64,000 nt of DNA from Cycas panzhihuaensis (GCA_023213395.1 CM041465.1:246519741-246583740); one strand, 5' to 3'; counted from the first letter of the stretch, positions 13,490 to 26,077 are shown. Notes: generated by a model not told the origin, from the sequence alone. Numbers and translations: made by a program.

Positions 13490-16060
13490 GACCATCATTC
13501 CTCATAACTTGCCTAAATTTTATGGCAAAATTGATAAGGATCTTAAAAAGCATGTTGATGATTTCCTTAATATTATGTAAGTTTACCATGATATTGTGCA
13601 TATGTGACTTTTCTTGCATGTTATTTTAGGTGATAGTAATATATTATAACATGTTAGGGTCCTTCCCAATTTAATCACTAATAATAGAGAACTATTAAAA
13701 GCATTTATGGACCATTTTATTCTTCCTATAATAGAGTAGAGGTCAAAGGACTTAGGATATTATTAACTTCTAAATAATACTTCTGTCAAATAATTAATCA
13801 ACACATTAAAATTTTTTGTAAACTAATGACTTGTTGCACCATCCCTCTCAAAGATATTATTGTAAAATAACAGTTTCTAAATAGTCTTTCTAATGTGGTT
13901 TACATTAAACTTTTATGACAAAACCCTCATATATATGTTGCAGTTGAATAGATTGCTTAACAGCATAAACATGCTTTGATCTAATTAGGCTTTATAATTA
14001 TTTCCTAGGTCATCCCCATCTAGGCAATTTGACCTAATGATCCATATGGTGATGATGTCATCAGTGACAATACACATCTAGCATTGCCTTATCAACCTAT
14101 TTTTCAAGAAACTCCTCTGAATCAAGCCATCCTCATTATTACCAAAACTAGTTGCTTCAGTTATCTAACTAATGTAACTTATTCAAGATTTAGTAATTTA
14201 AATTTAAAAGAAAAAACCTTAGAATACTCTCGTTTAAGATATCCATTGACATCCTCCTCTAAAGAATCAACCTAGTTAAAACAGAAGGCAAAGAAACCTT
14301 CCTTAACAAAACCAACAAGAAATGAATAATCCCCATGTCACACCACAAAATAGATGGTCTTAATAATGGAATGCTCCTTTATATTATAATAGGTATAATA
14401 AATCTAATCATCATAAAAGTATTTGTTGAGAGCAACCTTAGTATTATGACTATCAATTTCCAAAAGAATAAACAAATAGATAGTGTCCTCATTTCACTCA
14501 AACTCCATTAAATCAATGCATTAATCTAAACTAAGAGTTAGGTATTTACATAAACCTATTGCTAGTTAATAATGAATGGCTACTGCATTTAACTCATGCA
14601 TCAATTCCTAGTTCATTAGACTGTTATATGAAATTTCTGGCTTAGATCAAAAACCTATAAAAGTAGTTGAGTATTTTACAAGCTAGATATTGATCTTTAA
14701 ACAAGCATTTGCATTGATTAGATCAAAATTATCCTCACTTGCTATAAATACATATGCTCCATATTTTATTCTACTCATATCCTCCATTAACCTAATACAC
14801 ATTTTGTGTCCTCGCCTTTCTCAGGCATTTAAAATTTTGAACTTAATGAATTTAATAAGTTTGTTAAGAAGAACCATATGCCATAGATCCATATAATTGA
14901 ACCTAATTATATGAATCTTTTAATATTTTCATAGAATAAACCCATTCTCAAGCTACCAAATAAAAAACTCACTCTGATAATAATATGAAAGAAGATAAAC
15001 AAACTTATATAGTCTTTAATCCCTATACTTCTAAGGTTCTTATGCCCCTTATTCTTACCATTAGGAATAAAGCTTTGTCTTATTGCTCATTGATTAACGA
15101 TTTAAAGAAAATTTCATTAGGGATGTCACTTTATGATGTATCAGATATTGCCCATCACAAAGGACCAATTTTATTTAATATTTAGGAATTCATTCATTTG
15201 AATCTTGATCTCAGGTTTTATCTCAATCTTTCATCTCTTCTTTTAGATGTCACTTCATTACCTAGACTTGGACCATTAATAGTTCAACTTATCATCAATA
15301 AAACCCTAATATATCAAGCAATCATCAATTATGGTTCATCACTCAATGTAATGCTTATTTTGCCTATTCTTTCTAACTTAGAAAGTTAGATAAAATTTCC
15401 ATGTTTATTAAGGTATTCAATATGATTAAACACATTTTTATGGGTAGGATTTGCACTATTAGCATCACTTTTGAGGGAAAACTACTGATATTGATGTTGA
15501 AGTTATATATCTTCCATTAGATTACAATATTCTTTTGGGTCAAATGTGGATTCATTCTATGTTAGTTGTTCTATCATCTTTGCTTGGAAACAATTAATTT
15601 CTAGATAGTGATCAAGGCAAAGTCATTAAACTATCATAATTTAATCCAAAACCAAATGATGAAATGTTGGAATTACAAATTATTTCATTCCTTAAAATTG
15701 AACATTAATAATACTTGAAAGATATAAGACTTAGAATGTATAGACTTGTGCCTCTTAAGGGAGTATAGGTACATTTGTCACCTTAACATTAAGTTTTTAC
15801 AATTGAAACAAACATAATATACTCTCTTGATATCTTTTAAGATGATGAAGCCATCCTCAATTTTTTATATAGTAATTATTCACCATGGGATGATTTTTGC
15901 AACAAATATGGTCTTTCATTCTTCCTCTCTTTTGAAAGTTTTTATTCAAATTCCCCTAAAGAAGAATTTAACATCTTTAGTCTTAATCAAATCTTATAAG
16001 TCATTTCTACTTATTGGGTCATTATGTATTATGTTATGGGAAGTCAAGGACACAAATATG
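13490..16060 (+). pseudogene. Ty3/gypsy gag-protease remnant, plus strand
   Basis: About 13505-13570 encodes LPKFYGKIDKDLKKHVDDFL, the start of the plant retrotransposon gag domain (P-F-G-x-D-P-x-x-H). Stop-ridden gag follows to about 14600. Around 15060-15160 is the linker sequence DLKKISLGMSLYDV, typical just upstream of the protease in Tat/Athila-like gypsy elements. At 15250-15380 comes the aspartic protease core with the active-site block reading INYGSSLNVM (DSG has become NYG, so catalysis is lost). The second half is at about 15490-15600, including YNILLGQMWIHSM, the LG-x-PWIH flap-distal motif. The frame decays after 15660 and stops at the inverted repeat at 16063. No RT follows on this strand. 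Confidence 0.75.
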
Positions 16061-16062
16061 GG

Positions 16063-16439
16063 TTTGTAATTGGGGCACCATAAGTAAGAGATCTTCACAA
16101 AAACATAAAATAATGATGACAGGTAGGCACCTCAAGGGATAAAGGATATAGAGAAGTACTGCATTAGAGGTTAATCAAAAAATGACACTCCTACATAATA
16201 CATAAGCCATGAAGTTGAAGTTAATCAAAAAATGACACTCCTACATTATACCTAACCATGAAATTGAATTGTGTCCTTATTGTTGTATGCCTAAGTTGAT
16301 ACAATTTCTTAGAGTGTCATTTTTTTATTAACCTCTAATGCAGTACTTCTCTATATCCTTTATCTCTTGAGGTGCCTACCCATCATCATTATTTTATGCT
16401 TTTGTGAAGACCTCTTACTTATGGTGCCCCAATTACAAA
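16063..16439. repeat. Large inverted repeat, 128-bp arms, about 95% identical
   Basis: Left arm 16063-16190 and right arm 16312-16439 are reverse complements with about 6 mismatches by hand count, nearly all transitions. The 121-bp spacer holds a 50-bp tandem repeat: a unit begins at 16171 (inside the left-arm end) and repeats at 16221, the first 30 bp differing at one position. If transcribed it would fold into a long hairpin. It sits exactly where the plus-strand gypsy remnant ends and a minus-strand gypsy remnant begins. It could be a foldback transposon, or the product of template switching during reverse transcription or repair. Confidence 0.9.
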
Positions 16440-18765
16440 ATGCATAAATACAAAATAATATAGCAACTACGTAGACATAAAGGAATATCTCTCATTCCTA
16501 GCCACTTCCGTTAGAATTATATTTATGAATGGAATACAAAATAGATCTTTGAGGATCACCACATTTAACTTACAAAATCCATGCGTATTCTAAATTTAGT
16601 ATTCTTCTTTAGTGTAATTACAATTGGAGAGCTCCAATCACTTGTTTTGACCTTAAAAATAATTCCCATATAAGCATATTCTATATTCCGATTTCTATTT
16701 GTTCTATATATTTTGGGTTTACATGGTAATGTCTATGCTTCATAACCTTAATATCTAGAGTTAACTTAATTCTATATTCATATAGTTCTAATAGTACACC
16801 TTTCAAGTCTTTATAAGCCCATATAAATACATCCCCATATTTATGAAAAATACTTAGAAATTTAACTAGCATTAAATATTATCCTTTTCCCATCCCAATT
16901 GTTAGGATTGTTCCTTTATGCATAAGTTTATCACTTCTTAGAGAGATTCTTTATATGCAATCTATATATCCTCAAAATAATATGTTGGCTTAGTACTTAC
17001 TTATTGATCACCTATATTTAATTGAGAAATTTAACTTGGATAGTCTTCTCAATATTCTATATTGTATGTAGTTGTGTTTAGATTCCTTTTATAAGTTTCT
17101 CCTTGAGGTGCTAGTTTTACATCATGATAATGCAAATAATTCCTAATGTTATCGTTGCCAATGTAACAATCCATTATCAAACCCTATCTCATCTTTAAAA
17201 CAAGGATCCAAATACAAAATGCCCTCATAGGATTCATATATATTATCATTATCAAATAATACATGTTGTGGATGATGTACATTTGATAAGGGTGTTTGAT
17301 CTATTTTTTTATTTACATTTGATTATGTATCATTGTTTGTCTCAATGTTTGATGAGTAGGAATCAATGATGTCTGCACTTATCGAATGATGATTTAGATT
17401 TATGAATAACTTCTTCTGATTTTACTTCATAATTTGTGTTTTACATCCCTAATCTTTAATAACTCTCATGCTCCTCAACCATGGTAATCCAAGTAAAGTA
17501 TCACATGATGGTGGCATTACTACTATCATAAAAATGATTATAAAATCTATTATAAACACATGATTTGTGATTTAAATTTGTTATGTCATCAACATCCTTA
17601 AAGGTTCTACTCTATGTTGCTCTATGAATGCTAATAAAAAATATAGTAACCATAGCATTGGTTTCCCCATCTTTCTCCATGTGACTTTTGGTATAATATT
17701 GACTCCTACTCCCTTATTTACCATTGTATATTTTAATGTTTATCCTAATATTTGAATAGCTAGATCTATATCTTGATCTATACTTACTACTTACACATGT
17801 CAAAAATTCATTATGTTGTCCATACATAGATTACTTATGACTAGTTTATTTGTATAAAATTCATTTACTCTTATTGTTGGTAATTATAATTATTTCATAG
17901 CTTTGATCATTTTGTGTGCATAGTGACCATGGTCTGTGTGATAATTGGCTCATATATTCATAATAATACAAGCTTTACCTAGATCTGTACATGTAGTAAT
18001 TACTCTATTAGTGTATGAGATTGATATATTCCTTATGATACTTGTCTAAATTATGCTTAGGTAGCTAGTAGTGAGATTCCTTCATGGTTTGTTTATGATT
18101 ATGATTGAGGGTTCATTTGTGACTAAGGTTGTAATGTTTTGATTGTATCTTTTGCCTCTTGAATATGAATCTTTTCTTCTCTAGGCTTTGAATATTCTTA
18201 TTTTTCATTTCTCCTTGTATACACAACATATGTTGGTATGGATTCATAATTGAAATTTTCTATTAGTTGGGTTGTAACCAAATTTACTACCTTAACCTTA
18301 TTATGGGTAGGGATCATCATCATGATCCCTTATATCACACCATTATCATAAGGCTATAGAGTTATCTTTCATCCTTTATAAACAATCTTGGCTAAAATGA
18401 TCCTATACTTTACGTTTGAAATAATGAAAAATTGGCCTTCTTAAGGAATCCCTTAGGATTCGATTCCAATTTCATGATTCCATCCTCAAAATTCTCATCC
18501 CATAGGTCTATTTGGTCTTACCTTATTAAGAATACATCTTAATCTTTCCTTCTTCTAACCCAACAATTGAACCTATATTTATTTCTGTTATGGTTATTCA
18601 TCCTATATATATGGTAGTATTTGAGCACCTATTAATTTAGGCATTTAACCTTTGTGTGGCCTTCCATATTATATTTGATGCACCATACTTGATGTCGTTC
18701 AATCCATCATCATACATGTAAGATGCTCTTATAATACATTAATGGAAAGATTCAATTATGTTGTT
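16440..18765 (-). pseudogene. Ty3/gypsy gag-PR-RT remnant, minus strand
   Basis: In minus-strand order: a degenerate nucleocapsid knuckle at about 18648-18690 (CIKYNMEGHTKVKC, second Cys replaced by Tyr); the protease C-terminal block CDTLLGLPWLRSMRV at about 17470-17515; the pre-RT segment HKYGDVFIWAYKDLKGV at 16800-16850 inside a 63-codon open stretch (16681-16872); then the RT entry block WSSPIVITLKKNTKFRIRMDF at about 16560-16640. The sequence stops at the inverted repeat before the catalytic YxDD block. Order and families are certain; it is a pseudogene with many stops. Confidence 0.8.
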
Positions 18766-18768
18766 ATG

Positions 18769-18804
18769 TATAAGTCAGTTCTACTTATTAGGTCATTATG
18801 TATT
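18769..18804 (+). repeat. 36-bp direct repeat of 15995-16030
   Basis: This segment matches 15995-16030 at 34 of 36 positions (differences T/G and G/A), in the same orientation. The two copies bracket the inverted repeat plus the minus-strand gypsy fragment. Far too long for an ordinary integrase target duplication. A duplicated stretch of the element or a repair footprint are alternatives. Confidence 0.8.
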
Positions 18805-18829
18805 GATGGGGATATGATATCAACTACAT

Positions 18830-19548
18830 GTAATTTGATTACATGTGATATGGAATCTATTATACTATTTGATATTAATGTGTTGATTATCTAATAGGTT
18901 TCTTGTGGTATCTCCCAAAGTAGATTTGACTATGATCATAGCTGATGATTTGGTCATCAACTGTTAAATGGCATGCTCTTATAGCTTTAGGAGGAAAGGG
19001 GGAAACATCTATGGCTCTAATTTAAATACTTTAAGGCCTACAAATGAGATTATAAATCTATACAAGACAGTGAAGTGGGACTTAGATGATAAGGTAGATG
19101 GAGATAGTGGGCATGGTATTAATGATGATGGAAGAGCTAGACATGGAGTAGTGTTAAAGAGTATTGAAGATGGTAATTGAGTTGCTTTTAAGAGTTTTAG
19201 TAATGATGGTAAGACTTGTTTCCTATTAATTTTATTTTTATACTTAGATTTTTTTAATATAATATTAATTAATAATTATTTTTTATGATGCAGATACAGA
19301 TATGATTGAGGGTGGTATAGTCAGATAAGCATTAGATGCTTTGTTTCCCTATATTTACTGAGATGGAGTAGAGAAGATTCCATATATAAAGGAGCCACAC
19401 ATAGTTGATCCTCATACCAAACATTTCATTTTAGCAATGATGATATAAGATATGCATGCTCAAATATAAATGGAGCTTATTCCTCTCGAAGAGAGGTCAT
19501 GGAACATGAAAATTATACAAAAGTTAGCTAAGGTGTCTTAATAAATTA
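18830..19548 (+). other. Unidentified exon-like sequence interrupted by copia-2
   Basis: An open stretch at 18968-19180 (70 codons, unusually rich in Gly, Asp and Lys for this window) is followed after a stop by AAGAGTTTTAGTAATGATG and GT at about 19210. An AT-rich stretch ends in a good acceptor (TTTTTATGATGCAG, about 19280-19293), and a second open block contains KEPHIVDPHTKHFILAMM (about 19390-19440). This looks like exon-intron-exon of a decayed gene or of a DNA transposon. I do not recognise the family. Copia-2 begins at 19549; possible continuation lies after 25736. Composition and codon content differ from the surrounding retroelement remains. Confidence 0.4.
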
Positions 19549-19903
19549 TGTTAATGTAGAAATTGATTGTTAAGTCACTATATTAATGTTAATGCAGTTT
19601 AACTAAGGTGATTAAGCGAAAAGGTGCAACTTATTCAGAGGTTCACAACCCTAATCAGGTAACACCTCTTGGAAGAGCATAAAAGCCTTAAGGTCTTGTG
19701 TATTCAATGTATCAAATCAATTATGTAATAATAAATATGATCCAGGAGGATCTTTTGTGGTGGATTTTTTCCTAAAAGGGTTTCCCCACATAAATCTTAT
19801 ATATTATGCATCTGTATTCTATGTGTATTTATGTTTGCTTGCTATGTATGGTTAAAGATTTTGCAAATAGGAACATACTTATGTATTTTCATATTCCAAA
19901 ACA
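19549..19903 (+). repeat. Copia-2 5' LTR
   Basis: Starts TGTTAATG, ends CCAAAACA, and is followed directly by the PBS. Equal in length to the 3' LTR. Contains GAGCATAAAAGCC near 19675, a plausible TATA region. Confidence 0.92.
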
Positions 19904-19915
19904 TGGTACCAGAGC
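19904..19915 (+). other. Copia-2 primer-binding site
   Basis: TGGTACCAGAGC matches the initiator tRNA-Met complement TGGTATCAGAGC at 11 of 12 bases and begins at the first base after the LTR. Confidence 0.9.
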
Positions 19916-21452
19916 TGTAGGGTCCTACACAGCTAAAGCCTAACGTTGAGCAGAGTAATGAGATCGTTGGTTATCAAGTGAAGCCATCAAACCTAGGATT
20001 TATCCTAAGGGTCCATCATCTCTAGCAATGTGTAGAAGTAGGCACAACAAATTAGTGGTGGTTGAAGCAATGAAAATCATTATTCAACAGAGTATAAAGA
20101 TTTATTAGAGTTAATAATCAAGCATGAAGGCTATAATTATGGTTTGAGTTGGCTCATTAGGGGCCATTTAAAGCGGGTTGATGATTTGTAAAGGTTATTT
20201 AAGCTAATGAAGTACATACTAATGGTGATTCAGTGACTATGAGGATAGCCATCTATGTACACAAGTAAGCCAGTTATTTATCCATCCAAAACACTATAAA
20301 ATTTAAAAGGAAGTAAGCTTTTTCTAATATTACTTTTATCTAGTATGTATAAGAGAGAGAATAGAGCCTATTTAGAATTTTTTCAGCCCTCTATACTGAG
20401 ATTAGCTTAAGTATATAGCAATATAAAGTATCATCCATTGTATTTTTGAGTTGTAATGTCTTTTATTTGGGAGTGTGACCTCATATCTCTATTGTATGTA
20501 CACTTTTGAGACTGCATCTTTGTGTTAAGAGGTAATTGGTTTGTTTATGTACTGTTTTGGAGACTCATGTACATGAATTGAGCATAGTACAATTGTATTA
20601 AGGCTAATCGTGTGCTTACTATGGTTGTTGCACACTATTTGAGGTCGGTTGGGCATTTATACACATTGGTTGGGTAGTATTTATACTATCTTATCTCCCT
20701 CAAGTGCTGAATGGGCACTTATATATGCTGGCTAAGCATATTTAAAGGGTGTTGGACTATGTTTGGGTTATATACTAGGCATATGAGTGACTGAAAACCC
20801 ATTTTATCCATCATTGGTATGCCCATAAATGATGTTGACCATGGTTGTTGCATTTGTATTATCACCTATGAGAGAAACAACGTGATATCAAAAGTCATAT
20901 TTAGTTATTATTTAATATCACTTACCTTGATTAAACCTTAGTATGTGTTGAAATATGATTTTTAATATGTGTGTTTAATTATTAGAGCTGCTTGTTAAGC
21001 AAAAAGTCATCTTTTTGGGAATATGCCTTTTGGCATATTCCCCTTAATGAAACTTTATAAAAAGTGACTCTTATGCCATTGATCTATCATTTTATTGTAT
21101 AATGTCTTGTATTTTGAGCATCCATGAGTTATTTTGGGAGCAGATCAAGGAGAATTTATGTGGTTTTAACTTAGAGACCATGTATTACTACCATGTGGAG
21201 TCATCCTTTGTTCATGGAGAACCATTTTAAGTGCCTTAAGGGTCATTTTTGACACTTTTTAAGGTTATTTAAGGGCATTTGATGGACATTTGTGAGGGAA
21301 AATAGTTGGTGACTCACTTAACACATGTATAATCATTATTTAGTTCCCTTTAGAGTGGGTCCTTGTGCTAGAGGAGGATACATGGGTGCATTTTTATCCT
21401 AAAAATTTTTATTTTGGTGTTATTTAATGTATATTAAAGCTCGTTTCTCAAT
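19916..21452 (+). other. Copia-2 untranslated leader
   Basis: About 1.5 kb between PBS and gag without a recognisable coding region. Longer than the few hundred bases common in copia elements, so it may include eroded inserted sequence. Confidence 0.5.
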
Positions 21453-22350
21453 ATGGAGTGTCTTATGCCCAAGGTTATCTTCAATGGTAATAATTTCAGT
21501 GAGTGAAAGGCCAATATGGAGCTCATTTTAATGGTGAATCAACTATGCGGTATTACTAAGGCTAAGGTGGACGCGATTCCACTAGAGCATAAAGAGTGTG
21601 TTTACCTTAAAGAGAAGAAATTTATGGCTATGGGACTATTAAAACTATCACTAGCACTAGACCAGAGAGCCTTGGTTCACAAACTAAATGAATCATATAA
21701 AATATAGACAAAAAAGTGTGATACCTTTAAGAAGAAGAAGAAGAATAGGTATTTTGCCCTAATGTTAGAGTTGTTCAATTCATGTGTGGGAGATAAGAAT
21801 AACATCAGCTCCTACCTTAATAAGACTACAGACTTGAAGAACAAGCTAGAAGAACTGAAGTAGAACTCAATTGATGATGCCTTATTATTCAAAATAATCA
21901 TGTCAAAGTTGCTAGTTGTATTTGCCACTTTCTAGACCATTTATGGTAGAGATGAGGTGATGGAGTTAGAAATATAAAAACCTAATTCTAGCAAAGTATG
22001 CCAAGCTTAAACATCACAAAATGCTTAGAGGTTCTAATTTAAGTCAAGCCCTAGCCATGAAGACTCAGAGGAAGGAGGCCACTAAGGAGGAGAAGATCAT
22101 ACAGAGGTCAAGAGAAAGTTTACAAGATAAGAAGAAGTTAAATGAAAAATGAAATTACTGCAAAAAGGGTGGTCACCGAGAGAAGAATTATTGGTTCAAA
22201 AGATATGACAAGTACAAAGTTAACTAGGAAGATAAAGGGAAGAGTGTTGCTACTCACTACGTCAGAGTATAAACCTTATCAACCGAGCCAAATCAGAGAG
22301 ATTATTAGGTGCTTAACTTTGGAGTGTAGAAGCACATCTCCTACTAGAAG
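21453..22350 (+). pseudogene. Copia-2 gag
   Basis: The start ATG at 21453 opens MECLMPKVIFNGNNFSE, the usual F-G-x-N-F/Y-x-x-W start of copia gag (Trp is now a TGA stop). It continues through LNESYKI and a coil-like Lys-rich stretch. The nucleocapsid knuckle at about 22150-22191 is broken: its first Cys is TGA and its last Cys is Tyr, leaving YCKKGGHREKNY. Several stops and frameshifts. The protein would have packaged element RNA in the cytoplasmic particle; it is now non-functional. Confidence 0.8.
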
Positions 22351-22369
22351 TATAACTTTAGTACGATGA

Positions 22370-25290
22370 ATGAAAATCAATAGTACAAAGATTGTCCTTA
22401 GAGATGCTCATATTTTATTAGTGGAAGGTATCGACAAAATATCCATTGTAGGAGGTAAGTTTATTAGGGTATACTATGTACCCAAGATGCAGTTAAACCT
22501 TCTTTTAGCCTAAGAAATCCACAAATAAGTCATGAAGGTAGAGCTTTATAATGATAAATGCCTAATTAAGGATCCGAAGTAGAACTTTGATGTCATTGCT
22601 ACTGGGAAAGTTAAGGACAACTTCTAGGTATTTAAGAAATTCCAATCTTAGAAGAAGTCTTATGCCTTTGTTGCCAGCACTTATGACGTGAGTAAACTTT
22701 AGTACAATCACCTAGGACACCTTAACTATAAGAGTATTGCACTACTGAAAAGGTTAAAGATGGTGGAAGGATCTCCATTAATTTCCTACTCAGATGGTAT
22801 TTGTGAGGGGTGTAAGCATCACTGCTAACCCTTTTGCTCAGGAGAATGCTTGGAGAGCCAAGGAGAAGTTAGAGCTTATACATTCGGATATAATGGGTCT
22901 CCTCCCAAACCCTTTGATATCAAGAGCTCGTTATACCCTTGTGTTTATAGATGATTATATTAGGAAGGCCTAGGTTTGCTTTCTCAGAAATAAGTCAGAT
23001 ATATTTAATCACTTCTAACACTAGAAAGTGATGGTTAAAAATGAAAGTGACGAAAAGATGAAGTCATTAAGGAGTGATAATAACAAGAAATATGACAACC
23101 ATATGTTTAATTAGTTCTGCCATAATCATAGTATAAAGCAGAAATTTATAGTCCCATATACCCCATAACAGAGTAGAGTTATTGAACAAAAGAATCATAC
23201 CATGATAGAGATAGCAAGGTATATGGTACACATAAAAAACCTACCACCTGTGTTTTAGGTAGAGGTTGTGGTGATTGTTGTTTATATCTTAAACTAGGTA
23301 CCCACTTAGGCAATTCGCAACATGACCCCTAAAGAGAAATAGACCAGTTAAAAGCCTATCATTAGCCATTTAAGAACCTTTGGTTGTATTACATATGCCC
23401 ACATCCCAGATTATACTTGCAAGAAGTCAGATTGAAAGAGTTTAAAGTGCATATTCATGGGGTAATGTAATGAGAATAAAGCCTATAGACTATGGGATCC
23501 ATAGGGGAAGAAGATTGTGGTTAGTTAGGGTATAAAATTCAATGAGTTATTAATGTATCATACTAAAATATCATTAGAGGAGCCTTTTTACCCCCCACTT
23601 CTCCCATTCCTAAATTCATCAAGTGAAGAGGTCGATGAGCCAATCATTGGAACACCTAAGGAAGTAGGACCAAGTAGGATACATAATAGTGAGGAGCCAC
23701 TGTGAGAAGAAGTACCTCCAATAATGGGTCCTTCTATACCTTTATGGGCAAGGAAGACTATCAAAGATTCTAGTGTGGCAATGTAAACCCCAACTGATAA
23801 TAGAAGAACAAGAAGCCAGCATGCCAGTCGAACTCTGTTGTTAGACACCAACAACTCTAGTGATCTTGATTCATTTGATGAGGTGAAAGGAGATCCATAT
23901 TAGAGAGTTACGATGGAGGAGGAGTATGGTTTACTGATAAAGAATGATATGTGGGATTTGATTCCACTCCCTTCCACATATAACCCTATTCAATGCAAGT
24001 GGGTCTATAAGACGAAGTTATACTCTGATAGAGAGGTGGATAAGTATAAGGTCAAACTTGTCACTCAAGGATTCAAGAAAAAAGAAGGAATTTACTATGA
24101 AGAGACATTTACACCAGTCTCTAGATTGACAATAATCTGCTTGCTCATTTCCTTAGCAGTTACTTATAGTTGGGAGTTATACCAGATGGACGTCAAGTCT
24201 GCATTCCTTAATGAAGATCTAAAGGAGGAGATTTATATATTAGAGCCTCTAGGATTTGTTAAGGATGGCCAGGGGCATCTTATTTTCCAATTAAAGAAAT
24301 CAATCTATGACCTAAAATAAGCACCCCCTACTTGGTATGACAAGATAGATGCTAAGTTGAAAGCTAAAGTTGGTAAGACTATAGCAGAAGTTTAGCCCAA
24401 TTTGGGAGCTTCATTTGACATGATAGACCTTGGGAGACTTGACTATTTCTTGGGCATTTAAATTAGATAGATGAATGATAAAATTGTGTTATTGCAGTCA
24501 CAGTATGTGAAGAGCTTATTGGATAAGTTTAGGATGTAGAATTATAGAGCTATTACAACACCATGTGTAAAGGGTGTAAGCTTACAAAAGGATATGGCCA
24601 AACCCTCTATAGACAAAATAAAGTATTACCAGTTGGTAGGGAGTCTGATCTACTTGACTCATACTAGGACAGATATTACATACACTGTTGGATTGGTTTC
24701 TCACTATATGTAGAATCCTTATGAGTCTCATTTGGTTACAGTAAAGCAAATTCTAAAATATTTGAAGGGGACAATCAATCTTGGTCTAGAATATGGTCTA
24801 GGTGAAGAGATAAGGTTGCATGGCTACACGAATGCTAATTAGGGAGGAGACTCTGATAATTAAAAGTCCACTATTGGATACATGTTTAGCATTGGTTATG
24901 GATTTATTTTATGGCAATTGAAGAAGTAGTAGACAATGGTACTATCTTTTATAAAGGTTAAATATCAAGGACTCAATGTTGATGCAAAGAAAGTGGTATG
25001 GTTACAAGGTCTCTTAGAGTTTCTAATGGACATCTGGTTATCTTTATTGATAATCAGAGTACTGCTCACCTATTAAAGAATCTAGAGTTCCATGTATATA
25101 TGAAACATGTCAAGATTCGGCACCACTACATTCGTGAATAGATCAAGTCAAGGAAGTTATAGGTCGATTATCGTCCGAGTGAATTCTAGCTTACATACAT
25201 ATTCACCAAGCCACTAACTAAAGATCATCTCATAAAGATGCGTACTAGACTAGGACTTGCCAATGTTATCCTTGAGGGGGGATGTATCAA
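22370..25290 (+). pseudogene. Copia-2 pol (PR-IN-RT-RH), RT catalytic block deleted
   Basis: Integrase carries the LGHLNYKSI and CEGC zinc-binding blocks (22706-22835) and retains all three catalytic acids: Asp 22887-22889 (HSD), Asp 23076-23078 (RSDN) and Glu 23184-23186 (VIEQ), the last pair having exact D-35-E spacing. RT starts in the 135-codon open frame 23913-24320, with CKWVYKTKL and YQMDVKSAFLNEDLKEE. Between WYDKIDAKL (about 24340) and FDMIDLGRLDYFLGI (about 24415) the element jumps over the segment that normally holds YVDD, so the polymerase active site is missing. RNase H follows, ending near 25290 with stops. Mutated copies of CAG (now TAG) are frequent. Confidence 0.88.
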
Positions 25291-25381
25291 CAAGGATAAA
25301 GAAGCTGCAAGATAGTCCTAGCCTTTGTGATAACATAACTGTTGCAATTAGCAAGATCCCCACATTCTCATTACGGGGGGA

Positions 25382-25736
25382 TATTAACATGGCAGTTGAT
25401 TGTTAAGCTACTATGTTAATGTTAATGTGGTTTAGCTAAGGTGATTAAGCAGAAAGGTGTGACTTATTCAGAGGATCACAACCCTAATCGAGTGACACCT
25501 CTTAGAAGAGCATAAAAGCCTTAAGGCCTTGTGTATTTAATGTATCAAATTAATTATACAATAATAAATGTGATCTAGAAGGATCTTTTGTGGTGGGTTT
25601 TTTCTCGATAGGGTTTTCCCATGTAAATTATGTGTATTGTGCATCTGTATTTTATGTGTATTTATATTTGCTTGTTGTGTATGGTTAAATATTCTACAGA
25701 TGGGAACATACCTGTGTGTTTTCATGTTCCTAAACA
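25382..25736 (+). repeat. Copia-2 3' LTR
   Basis: 355 bp, aligns end to end with 19549-19903. Begins TATTAAC (TG changed to TA), ends CTAAACA. Confidence 0.92.
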
Positions 25737-26077
25737 ATTTATTAAAGAGAGGAGGCTACATTTCATAGAGTTACAATAGTAGGTACAAAGACTCTCTAAT
25801 AATTAGTAAAGCTAAGAGTTACTCAGAGTGATTCTAGTAGTGTTCATGGTGTACATTGGGATAAAGCTAAGAGTGTTGAGAGGGGACGAGATGGACCTAG
25901 TCCATGAACATGAAGGTATATATATATTAACTCTTATGAGTGTTTTGATATACATGCTCATGGAAGTATAGGGTCATCAATACGATATACTTATTTGATT
26001 GTTGATATCTATACAAATGATTTTGTGGTTTGATGATTTCATATTTCTATACACATGAGCTAATAAATCATATATAT

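Larger units (their letters stand above)
19549..25736 (+). mobile_element. Copia-2: full-length Ty1/copia with both LTRs
   Basis: LTRs of 355 bp each (19549-19903, 25382-25736), PBS at 19904, gag from 21453, PR-IN-RT-RH to about 25290, and a G-rich polypurine end (ACGGGGGG) at 25374-25380. Flanks AATTA (19544-19548) and ATTTA (25737-25741) agree at 4 of 5 bases, consistent with an eroded TSD. The two LTRs differ at roughly 55 of 355 positions by hand count (about 16%), overwhelmingly transitions, so the insertion is old. The 3' LTR begins TA instead of TG. Confidence 0.92.

Noticed and set aside
23588-23854. Minus-strand 88-codon frame
   Set aside because: Antisense to the copia-2 IN-RT spacer, which is recognisable on the plus strand.
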